Assembly: GCF_002953615.1 (NCBI RefSeq)
Contig: NZ_CP024915.1
Location: forward strand, 1,769,139 to 1,806,680
From: Arthrobacter agilis
GTDB lineage: Bacteria; Actinomycetota; Actinomycetes; Actinomycetales; Micrococcaceae
DNA: 37,542 bases
Direction: 5' to 3'
How positions within the stretch are numbered: position 1 is the first letter of the stretch; every line of letters begins with the position of its first letter. The translations under genes and the position numbers were made by a program. This document shows, piece after piece, positions 27,029 to 33,053 of the stretch. The notes beneath the pieces are model-generated. The model saw nothing but the letters and a program-made list of their open reading frames with translations, did not search any database and was not told the DNA's origin.

Positions 27029-27247
27029 CCGTCCGGCGTCTACCACGGCGATTCCTCGTCCGAACGCTCCCGTGAGGAGCACGCTCACCAGGCCGACGAG
27101 ACCGACTGACACAGCAGTGATCCGGGCGGCCTCGGGACGGTGGCGTCCACGGCTCCATGCGCGACCGAACAGGATCACGATGCCTGTGGAGGCGATGAAG
27201 CCCAGGAGCAGGAGGACGGACACCATCAAGGGGGAAGGATCCTCCAT
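26957..27247 (-). CDS. Small three-helix membrane protein, hypothetical
   Basis: 96-residue protein starting MEDPSPL with three predicted membrane helices: LMVSVLLLLGFIASTGIVILF, then ITAVSVGLVGLVSVLLTGAF, then a C-terminal WLVDTLFLVSAIGIPTLF. A basic loop (RAWSRGRHRPEAAR) lies between the first two. No family is recognised. A longer version from GTG 27283 is possible, and neither start has a clear ribosome site. It diverges from the RidA-like gene. Base composition is less GC-biased than the flanking genes. Confidence 0.5.
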   Translation of the reverse strand: MEDPSPLMVSVLLLLGFIASTGIVILFGRAWSRGRHRPEAARITAVSVGLVGLVSVLLTGAFGRGIAVVDAGRSSWLVDTLFLVSAIGIPTLFPSG

Positions 27248-27301
27248 GGTGGGTGAATGATGGGAAGCTTGCTTGGTCGGCACGAGGGAAAGCAGGATCT
27301 G

Positions 27302-27709
27302 ATGGCTTCAGCAGTGACGTTGATCCGATCCACCGCGCTGACGGACGCAGCCCAGTATGCCTACGCCGCCACCGCGCCGGCCGATGCGCGACTGATCTTC
27401 CTCGCGGGGTCCTGTCCCCTCGATGAAACCGGGGCAACAGTGGGAAAAGGCGATTACGCAGCACAGGCGGAACAGTGCGTTCGAAACATGACGACGGCTC
27501 TCCACGCAGCTGGAGCGGTTATCGAAGACGTCATCAGCACCCGCGTGCTCGTGGCATCGACCGATCGGGGTGATCTCGTCGACGCCTGGGAGGTTGTACG
27601 CCGAGCGTTCGGTGCCCATGACGTACCGAGCACCCTGTTGGGCGTGACGGTTCTTGGATATGAGGACCAACTCGTGGAGATCGAAGCCGTGGCCGCTGTC
27701 CGCACCTGA
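27302..27709 (+). CDS. RidA/YjgF-family protein lacking the catalytic Arg
   Basis: 135-residue trimeric-fold protein of the Rid (YjgF/YER057c/UK114) superfamily. Archetypal RidA hydrolyses reactive enamine/imine intermediates released by PLP enzymes. Family segments are LIFLAGSCPLDETG, AEQCVRNMTTALHAAG, VISTRVLVAS and the closing QLVEIEAVAAV, with the conserved Glu near 126-128. The essential Arg of RidA (in a PARS-type motif) is replaced: the aligned position reads VPSTLLGV with Thr111. This points to one of the non-RidA subfamilies, which are often not deaminases. ATG 27302 has AGGA upstream and matches family length; ATG 27257 would add 15 residues. It is convergent with the class V PLP enzyme. 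Confidence 0.82.
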   Translation: MASAVTLIRSTALTDAAQYAYAATAPADARLIFLAGSCPLDETGATVGKGDYAAQAEQCVRNMTTALHAAGAVIEDVISTRVLVASTDRGDLVDAWEVVRRAFGAHDVPSTLLGVTVLGYEDQLVEIEAVAAVRT

Positions 27710-27740
27710 GGATCCGCGTCAGCGTTCGGCGAAGGATCCT
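27709..27740. terminator. Weak hairpin between convergent genes
   Basis: AGGATCC (27709-27715) and GGATCCT (27734-27740) pair over 7 bp, right at the stop of the RidA-like gene and before the convergent PLP-enzyme gene. No T-tract; a terminator role is only suggested by position. Confidence 0.3.
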
Positions 27741-27828
27741 GCTACGGCACAGCCGAACCGGTGGCATCCTGCTCGTCGTCGTCGCCGGCATCGGCCCATC
27801 CCGTGCGACGTGAAGACCTACACCCGCG

Positions 27829-29037
27829 TCATGAGGCGACGAACTCGCCGAGCGCGGTCAGGAGGCGATCGACGTCGTCGTCGTTGTTGTAGGGAGCCAA
27901 GCCGACCCGCAGGGCGGCGCTGTCCTCGAGGTCAAGGCGACGGAAGGCTTCGTAGGCGTAGAAGGACCCCGCCGGCGCGAGGATGTTGCGATCCGCGAGG
28001 AATCGGTAGGCGTCCGCGGAGGACCGGCCCGGGAACGTCACCAGCAGTGTCGGTGTCCGATCTTTGGCTTTCGAGTGCAGCACGACGGCGTCACCCAGTT
28101 CCGCCAGCCCTGCCTCGATGCGGGAGCGCAACGCGAGCTCGTGCTCGTCGACCAGATGAGCGGATGCAAGAAGGCGCGCACGGCGGCCGGTCCCGGTTCC
28201 CGGAGCGATCGCTGCCAGGAAGTCCACGGCCGCCGTGGTTCCGGCCATGATCTCGTACGGGAGGGTGCCGAACTCGAACCGCTCCGGAACCGCGTTCGTG
28301 GACGGCAGCAGCTTGTCCGGTTGCAGCGACTCCAGCAGCTCCGGGTCGGCCACGAGAACACCGCAGTGGGGTCCGAGGAATTTGTAGGGCGAGCAGGCGA
28401 AGAAGTCAGCTCCCAGCGCCTTCACGTCGACCGCCGCATGAGCGGTGTAGTGCACGCCGTCCACGTAGACCAGAGCGCCGACCCCGTGCGCGGCATCGGC
28501 GATGCGCCGCACCGGCGGTTTCGTGCCGAGCAGGTTCGAGGCGGCGGTGATCGCCACCAGCTTCGTGCGCTCGGTGATCGCGGTCGCGACGGACGCTTGG
28601 TCAATCTCCGTGGTGTCCGGCTCGAAATCGATCCAGCGTACGATGGCGCCGACCGCGTCGGCTGCCTGCACCCAGGGGCGGATATTGGAGTCATGGTCCA
28701 GCCGTGACACCACGACCTCGTCGCCCGGCTGCCACGTCTTGGCGAGGTGGCGGGAGAAGTCGTAGGTGAGCTGCGTTGCGCTCCGCCCGTAGACGACCCC
28801 GCCGGGATGCGCCCCGAGCAGGTCGGCCATCGCCGCCCGGAATCCGCTGACCGCCGATTCGGCGTTCCTCTCCGAGCCCATGCCGAGGCCGCGGTTGGAC
28901 AGCGGCCCGGTGATGGCGTCGGCTATCGCGGCTCCTACGACGGCGGGGGCCTGCGTCCCGCCGGGGCCGTCGAAGTACGCGGTACCGGTGCGTAGGGCGG
29001 GGAAGTGCGCGCGGAAGGCCGCGATGTCCAGGGTCAT
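27829..29037 (-). CDS. Class V aminotransferase / cysteine desulfurase-like protein
   Basis: 402-residue PLP enzyme of the group labelled cysteine desulfurase-like (TIGR01976). The cofactor lysine is Lys219 in CSPYKFLGPHCG, and the PLP-phosphate and ring-stacking elements include the DHDSNIRPW segment and YVDGVHYTAH. True SufS/IscS enzymes carry a persulfide Cys on a late active-site loop; here that region reads LAPAGSFYAYEAF without Cys, and the only cysteines noted are Cys215 and Cys225 next to the Lys. It may be a lyase, a transaminase or an epimerase rather than a desulfurase. Its ATG overlaps the stop of the upstream small membrane gene (ATGA). It is convergent with the RidA-like gene. 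Confidence 0.85.
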   Translation of the reverse strand: MTLDIAAFRAHFPALRTGTAYFDGPGGTQAPAVVGAAIADAITGPLSNRGLGMGSERNAESAVSGFRAAMADLLGAHPGGVVYGRSATQLTYDFSRHLAKTWQPGDEVVVSRLDHDSNIRPWVQAADAVGAIVRWIDFEPDTTEIDQASVATAITERTKLVAITAASNLLGTKPPVRRIADAAHGVGALVYVDGVHYTAHAAVDVKALGADFFACSPYKFLGPHCGVLVADPELLESLQPDKLLPSTNAVPERFEFGTLPYEIMAGTTAAVDFLAAIAPGTGTGRRARLLASAHLVDEHELALRSRIEAGLAELGDAVVLHSKAKDRTPTLLVTFPGRSSADAYRFLADRNILAPAGSFYAYEAFRRLDLEDSAALRVGLAPYNNDDDVDRLLTALGEFVAS

Positions 29038-29276
29038 GCCGCTACTTTCTCAAGCGGGGGCCGAAACGGGAAACATTGCGGGCGAGAGTCGCTCGACGTC
29101 AGCTCTTCCGCAGAGGGAGAGCTCCCGCTGGCGTCGGAGTGATACGACCGCAGTCCGTGCTTCACTCCGAGCCGGATGATCCAGTACAGGACCAGCCCGA
29201 AGATCACCGGCACGATGACCCAGACGACGAGAACGATCAGGAACGAGAATCCATCCAGACGCACAGCTACCCCCAT
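29034..29276 (-). CDS. Small single-helix membrane protein, hypothetical
   Basis: 80-residue protein with one long hydrophobic segment (FLIVLVVWVIVPVIFGLVLY) followed by IIRLGVKHGLRSYH, a pattern I have seen in short actinobacterial membrane proteins of unknown role. A polar Ser/Glu-rich tail follows. The stop overlaps the start of the PLP enzyme by four bases, so translation of the two is probably coupled. A GTG at 29264 after a G-rich stretch is an alternative start. A -10-like TACGCT lies about 20 bases upstream of the ATG. Confidence 0.6.
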   Translation of the reverse strand: MGVAVRLDGFSFLIVLVVWVIVPVIFGLVLYWIIRLGVKHGLRSYHSDASGSSPSAEELTSSDSRPQCFPFRPPLEKVAA

Positions 29277-29398
29277 CGGTGAACGATCAGATGCTCGAGC
29301 GTAGCGCGCGGGTCCGAGACTTCGGCCACCGCCGGCCGAGCGAGATCAGCTGGAGCGGAGGGTAGCCGCGCGTTGTTGCCGGCGAAGGCGGTCCCGCG

Positions 29399-29917
29399 TC
29401 AGTCGACCACACCGCACAGGGCGAGTCCCAGGAGGTCTGGATCTGCGGCGTCGTGGACGCCCGCCTCGAAGGTGACAGTCTGTTCGGAGGGATCGGAGAA
29501 GACGATCCTGCCCACGTCGCGCATGATGATGCCGGCGCCAGGATCAGTGGCCAGGTATCTGTGTCCCACCACCGTGACGGTGTATTCGTTGGTGCCGGGT
29601 ACGCGGGTGTAGGTCTGGACGAAGTGTGCCCCCACTTCGACCGACGTCATGGTGTCCAGGTTCGTGAGGACATCGCGTGGTGCCGACACCTGCATCCTGA
29701 ATCGGGTCACGTTGCCTTGCTCGTCGAGCCAGAACAGAGACTTCGTGCTCGAGGTTCCGCTGATTCGGACGTCGAAGTCATCGCCGCAGCTGAACTGGAA
29801 GTCGTAGCTGTCGACCGTCACCGGATCGCGTTCGGGTCCGGCTGCGACAACCGAAGAGGCACCCGTCAAGGACAGGCCGAGCACGGCGACGGGCACGAGG
29901 AGGCGGGGATTCTTCAT
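29399..29917 (-). CDS. Secreted hypothetical protein
   Basis: 172-residue protein with an N-terminal Sec signal peptide (basic KNPR start, hydrophobic VPVAVLGLSLTGA, cleavage near SVVAAG). The mature part is beta-strand rich, begins YDFQFSCGDDFDVRISG and ends DLLGLALCGVVD; its two Cys could form a disulfide closing the domain. GAAAGG precedes the ATG by about 8 bases. I do not recognise the family with confidence; similar actinobacterial secreted proteins have no assigned role. The 271-bp stretch upstream (29918-30188) shows no feature. Confidence 0.65.
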   Translation of the reverse strand: MKNPRLLVPVAVLGLSLTGASSVVAAGPERDPVTVDSYDFQFSCGDDFDVRISGTSSTKSLFWLDEQGNVTRFRMQVSAPRDVLTNLDTMTSVEVGAHFVQTYTRVPGTNEYTVTVVGHRYLATDPGAGIIMRDVGRIVFSDPSEQTVTFEAGVHDAADPDLLGLALCGVVD

Positions 29918-30188
29918 GACGGCTGCCTTTCGTGGAAGGGCGGGGCAGCGGAGTCGCCGTCACGTCGTGCCTAAAGGGTGCGCGTGAGTGAACGGGCTGT
30001 CAACGGCGGTCCGCTGTCAGCGAGCGGTCACTGGGTTGGACGCTTGAACCTCGCACGGCTGCAGTGTCCTCGTGCTCGACGCCGGCGGTGTCGGGCGCAG
30101 GAGGGAGTGGCCAGGCCGGCGAGCTGTGCGACGTTCCACCCAGACGCCTAGCTGTACGCTCACGGCTCCTCACCGACGGCGTCAGAAG

Positions 30189-30554
30189 CTAGTCCGTCGC
30201 TGCATCGTCGTCGTTTTCGGGCTGCTCCCCACCCCAGATCGCCTTCGGGTAGATGCCCTCGGCAACCAGTGAGCTGGGACGACTGTTCAACGAGTGTGGC
30301 TCCAGGACCTCACCGAGAATGAGGATGGCGGCTAGTTCACCAGGGTGGCGGAGGCCCCGGAAGCCATCGTTGTTCAGCGACTCGAGACGGAAGCGCCGGC
30401 CGAACTGATGGGGCCCCTGATCCACGACGACAGCGAGCGTCTCGTCGTCCAAAGGGTATACGGCGACGAGGTTCCACTCGTCCCGTGGGGTGGCGGAGAT
30501 GTGGTCGAAGGATGCCCTGAAGGCTGCGATCCATTCGACCATGGAGTAGTTCAT
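30189..30554 (-). CDS. Hypothetical protein, 121 residues
   Basis: Unrecognised soluble protein. The N-terminus MNYSMVEWIAAFRASFDHI looks helical and amphipathic, the middle has alternating strands (WNLVAVYPLDDETLAVVVDQG), and the C-terminus is very acidic (ENDDDAATD). GGAGG lies 4 bases before the ATG, supporting translation. No membrane segment or signal. Third-position GC is lower than in the flanking core genes. Confidence 0.55.
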   Translation of the reverse strand: MNYSMVEWIAAFRASFDHISATPRDEWNLVAVYPLDDETLAVVVDQGPHQFGRRFRLESLNNDGFRGLRHPGELAAILILGEVLEPHSLNSRPSSLVAEGIYPKAIWGGEQPENDDDAATD

Positions 30555-30664
30555 GCGGCCTCCATGGCAGCTGTTCCCGTGCGCGTCACGGCTGAGACGA
30601 CGGTGTTCTCCTGCACATGGTGACCTGCTCCGAGGGAGTAGGGGACGGCGTGGCCGGATACGGG

Positions 30665-30853
30665 TCAGGGGTTACGGCGTGAGAACGCTCGTCGCGCGTT
30701 GAAGCTGACGATGCCGACCATGAACAGTGAGAAGAACACCTTGATCACCAGGGGTGTGTTGTCGAAGTGGACCCACAGGTAAGTAAGGATGCCTATTGCG
30801 ACGATGGTGCTGATGATGAATAGCGTCTTCGCGACAGGGGGGTTCGAGGTCAT
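30665..30853 (-). CDS. Small two-helix membrane protein, hypothetical
   Basis: 62-residue protein with two predicted membrane helices (LFIISTIVAIGILTYLWV and VIKVFFSLFMVGIVSF) and a basic C-terminal tail FNARRAFSRRNP, suggesting both ends face the cytoplasm. No family recognised. A TAGACA hexamer ends six bases before the ATG, so it may also be leaderless. The 211 bp upstream to the Lrp gene show nothing else. Confidence 0.5.
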   Translation of the reverse strand: MTSNPPVAKTLFIISTIVAIGILTYLWVHFDNTPLVIKVFFSLFMVGIVSFNARRAFSRRNP

Positions 30854-31064
30854 GGCCTATGTCTACCGGGGCGGTGCTGCAACAACAAACCGGTCCTCAT
30901 GGAAAAGGCGGACCTCCGCAGGCCGCCATCCACCGAGATCTTTCAGCCGCCCGGAAGCCGGTGGACCTGCGTCCGGCTTCGTAGGTGACGGTGGGGATCC
31001 CTCTCCGTACACGGGTGAGTTGGATTCGTGAGCAGGACGGTCGAAGTGGGCGATGCCTCCCGTG

Positions 31065-31523
31065 TCAGGCAGGAGTGATGTGTCGCGAGGGAATCGGGCT
31101 CGAGTAGACCACGCTGGTCGTGATGCCACCGAGGGTAGCGAGGCGACCGGTGATGCGTTCGAGGTCGCGCATCGAGCGTGCCAGCACCTTGATGATGAAG
31201 CAATCCGCTCCGGTGACGTGGTGTGCTTCGATGATCTCGGGCATCGCGTCGACGAGGTCATGGAACGGCTTGTAGTTGCCGGTGGGGTAGGCCAGTCGCA
31301 CGAACGCTGTCACCGCGTACCCGAGAGCTTCAGGATCGACGGTGATGGAGTACCCGGTGATGACCCCGCCATCGGTGAGGCGCCGGAGACGATCGCTGGT
31401 CGCGCTCGGTGAGAGATTGATGGCCCGGGCGAGTTGCGCGACGCTCGTCCGTCCGTCCTGCTGCAGGTGGCGCACTATCGCTTCATCGGTTGCGTCGAGG
31501 TCCAACCGTGGGTTCGATGGCAT
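31065..31523 (-). CDS. Lrp/AsnC-family transcriptional regulator
   Basis: 152-residue regulator. The N-terminal winged helix-turn-helix covers DLDATDEAIVRHLQQDGRTSVAQLARAINL onwards, with the recognition region SPSATSDRLRRL and GVITGYSITVDPEALGY linker. The C-terminal RAM (amino-acid binding) domain follows, with HHVTGADCFIIKVLARSMRDLE. Such proteins form octamers that respond to an amino acid. ATG 31523 is seven bases after a minus-strand TACATT, so it is likely leaderless. It diverges from the rhodanese gene across a gap with two palindromes, so autoregulation and control of the rhodanese are likely. Confidence 0.9.
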   Translation of the reverse strand: MPSNPRLDLDATDEAIVRHLQQDGRTSVAQLARAINLSPSATSDRLRRLTDGGVITGYSITVDPEALGYAVTAFVRLAYPTGNYKPFHDLVDAMPEIIEAHHVTGADCFIIKVLARSMRDLERITGRLATLGGITTSVVYSSPIPSRHITPA

Positions 31524-31530
31524 AACGGTG

Positions 31531-31550
31531 AATGTACCGTGGTTCCACGG
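31531..31550 (-). promoter_or_regulatory. lrp-type promoter -10 and adjacent palindrome
   Basis: Minus-strand -10 TACATT (31536-31531) is directly joined to the perfect palindrome CCGTGG-TT-CCACGG (31537-31550), which fills the promoter spacer. It is a good candidate operator for autoregulation. Confidence 0.55.
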
Positions 31551-31564
31551 CCGTCGGCGCTTCT

Positions 31565-31579
31565 GCACAATCGATGTGC
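31565..31579. promoter_or_regulatory. Second inverted repeat in the lrp/rhodanese gap
   Basis: GCACA, five bases, TGTGC. It is centred 28 bp from the first palindrome on the rhodanese side of the divergent gap. It could be a second regulator site. Confidence 0.45.
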
Positions 31580-31616
31580 TGTTCCAGAAGAGCGTCGGAG
31601 GAGATTCGATAGATGC

Positions 31617-32063
31617 ATGCCTCCTTCTCTTTCCGCCGCTGACTTCTTCGCTGCGAAGCTCGCCTATGAAACCGACCCTGCGGACCTGGCTGCTGAGCGT
31701 GCATCTGGCCTCGGCCCGATCGTGATCGATACCCGCTCGGCCGCTTCCTGGAGGCAGGGCCGCATTCCGGGTGCCGCCCACATTCCGAACGCAGAGCTCG
31801 AAGCACGCATCACCGACGTCGCCCCCGCCCTGGATGCCGCCATCGTCGTCTACTGCTGGGGACCGGGCTGCAACGGCAGCACCCGCGGCGCGTTGAACCT
31901 GGCGTCGCTGGGCTATACGAATGTGCGCGAACTGATCGGCGGGTTCGAGTACTGGTCCCGCGAGGGCTTCGCCACGGTCAGTGATGAGGGGCGCGCACGC
32001 CGTTCACCGGACCCCCTGACAGCACCGTCCACACCGCGGCATGACGAGCGCGACACCGCCTGA
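31617..32063 (+). CDS. Rhodanese-domain sulfurtransferase
   Basis: 148-residue single-domain rhodanese, which moves sulfane sulfur between thiols as an enzyme persulfide. The CH2A-like strand PIVIDTRSAASWRQGRIPGAAHIPNAE and the active-site loop Cys85-NGST-Arg90 (CX4R) are intact; Cys80 is a nearby second thiol. There is no signal peptide. ATG 31617 is chosen because the domain begins just after; GGAGGAG lies 13 bases upstream, and an out-of-frame ATG at 31613 is closer to it. Divergent from the Lrp/AsnC gene. The stop TGA overlaps the possible CTG start of the next frame. Confidence 0.87.
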   Translation: MPPSLSAADFFAAKLAYETDPADLAAERASGLGPIVIDTRSAASWRQGRIPGAAHIPNAELEARITDVAPALDAAIVVYCWGPGCNGSTRGALNLASLGYTNVRELIGGFEYWSREGFATVSDEGRARRSPDPLTAPSTPRHDERDTA

Positions 32064-32245
32064 CAGTCGCAGAACTCTCCCTGGATGGCTACCGGCTTCC
32101 CTCGCACGTCGACGCCGAAGGCAACGGGAACGGTCTCGTCTGCGGCAAGCCGCTCGCCCCGGTGGACCAGGAACGAGTGTGCCCTGCTGTCACCTGCCCG
32201 GTGGACGTCATCTACAGCTTCCGGGACGACGAAACGACTCGGTAG
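32060..32245 (+). CDS. Small conserved-looking protein with apparent CTG start, or a start-less remnant
   Basis: 61-residue frame reading LTVAELSLDGYRLPSHVDAE, then GNGNGLVCGKPL, VDQERVCPAV and TCPVDVIYSFRDDETTR. The Cys pattern and the ending CPVDVIYSFRD(D/N) look like short actinobacterial proteins of unknown function that I have seen, so I judge it genuinely coding. No ATG, GTG or TTG precedes the conserved part: the frame opens after a TGA at 32042-32044. CTG at 32060 overlaps the rhodanese TGA (CTGA) as a coupled start would. Either CTG is used or the start was lost by mutation. The 112 bp after it hold nothing clear. Confidence 0.45.
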   Translation: MTVAELSLDGYRLPSHVDAEGNGNGLVCGKPLAPVDQERVCPAVTCPVDVIYSFRDDETTR

Positions 32246-32357
32246 CAGCCTGGTCTTCGGAGCCGATCCGGCTCGTGGGTTGTCGCGGTGGGCGGAACAC
32301 GGGCTTCGACCCTAGACTCGGGGAAGATGGATCAGCGCGCCCATGAGGAGTTGGACA

Positions 32358-32621
32358 GTGGCAGACAGCAGCAGATTGGATCCGGCGAAGGATTTCCCGG
32401 AGGACCTGTCGACCGTGGACAGGGACGACCTGGACATCCTGAACAGCAGGAACCACCGGTCGCGGGACCGCCAGTTCGTCGAACATCATGAGGTGGATGC
32501 CGAGACCGAGGGCCAGCACCACGAGCTCCGCGAGGAGCTGGATCGGCGTCAGGCCATCCGGGACGCTCCGGCCGAGGAGACGGCCGAGGAGACGGGCGAG
32601 AGAGCGGTCCGCGAGTCCTGA
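32358..32621 (+). CDS. Hypothetical highly charged protein, 87 residues
   Basis: Hydrophilic, probably largely helical protein rich in Asp, Glu and Arg (SRNHRSRDRQFVEHHEVDAE and HHELREELDRRQ). No membrane segment and no Cys. GTG 32358 is preferred because GAGGAG lies seven bases upstream; ATG 32343 would place the ribosome site inside the gene. No recognised family. It is convergent with the small acidic gene at 32695. Confidence 0.55.
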   Translation: MADSSRLDPAKDFPEDLSTVDRDDLDILNSRNHRSRDRQFVEHHEVDAETEGQHHELREELDRRQAIRDAPAEETAEETGERAVRES

Positions 32622-32694
32622 GCCGCTCCGGGATCACGGCTGTGGTCCCGCGGCAAACCGCCTGCGGCAGGGAGGGTCTCCCCTCGGGCCTTTG

Positions 32695-32940
32695 CTAGCG
32701 CGAGCCCCCGGTGAAGCGGTCGTCCGTCGTCGGGTTGTCCGCGGGCGAGTCCTCGAGTCCGACGTTGCCCGCGAGCGTCTCGACGGACGGGTCGCCGTCC
32801 GGGACTGCCTGATTCGCGATGAGGTCGACCTCGTCCGCAGCGGTCAGCGGCCCGTCCTGGATCTGGCCGACGTCGGTCGGATCGATCCCCTCGGTGCTGC
32901 CGAGATCCTTCAGGTGATGTTCTTCAGTCGGCTGGTCCAT
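32695..32940 (-). CDS. Hypothetical acidic protein, 81 residues
   Basis: Very acidic, Gly/Pro-rich and probably disordered protein (STEGIDPTDVGQIQDGPLTA, then a DSPADNPTTDDRFTGGSR end). No family assigned. A minus-strand TACGCT ends seven bases before ATG 32940, so a leaderless transcript is likely. Composition fits the surrounding chromosome. Confidence 0.5.
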   Translation of the reverse strand: MDQPTEEHHLKDLGSTEGIDPTDVGQIQDGPLTAADEVDLIANQAVPDGDPSVETLAGNVGLEDSPADNPTTDDRFTGGSR

Positions 32941-32989
32941 GATCCCGAGCGTAGGCCCGCCGCCGGCTCCCCCGCAGCCCCCGTGGAAG

Positions 32990-33023
32990 CCGCACTCCCG
33001 TCTTGCACCTGCCGGGAGTGCGG
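32990..33023 (-). terminator. Hairpin terminator of GH42 operon 2
   Basis: An 11-bp perfect stem (32990-33000 with 33013-33023) and a 12-nt loop, 30 bp after the stop of the second GH42 gene on the minus strand. No T-tract. Confidence 0.65.
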
Positions 33024-33053
33024 TGTACCGGGAGGGCGATTCTTCGACCGGCG

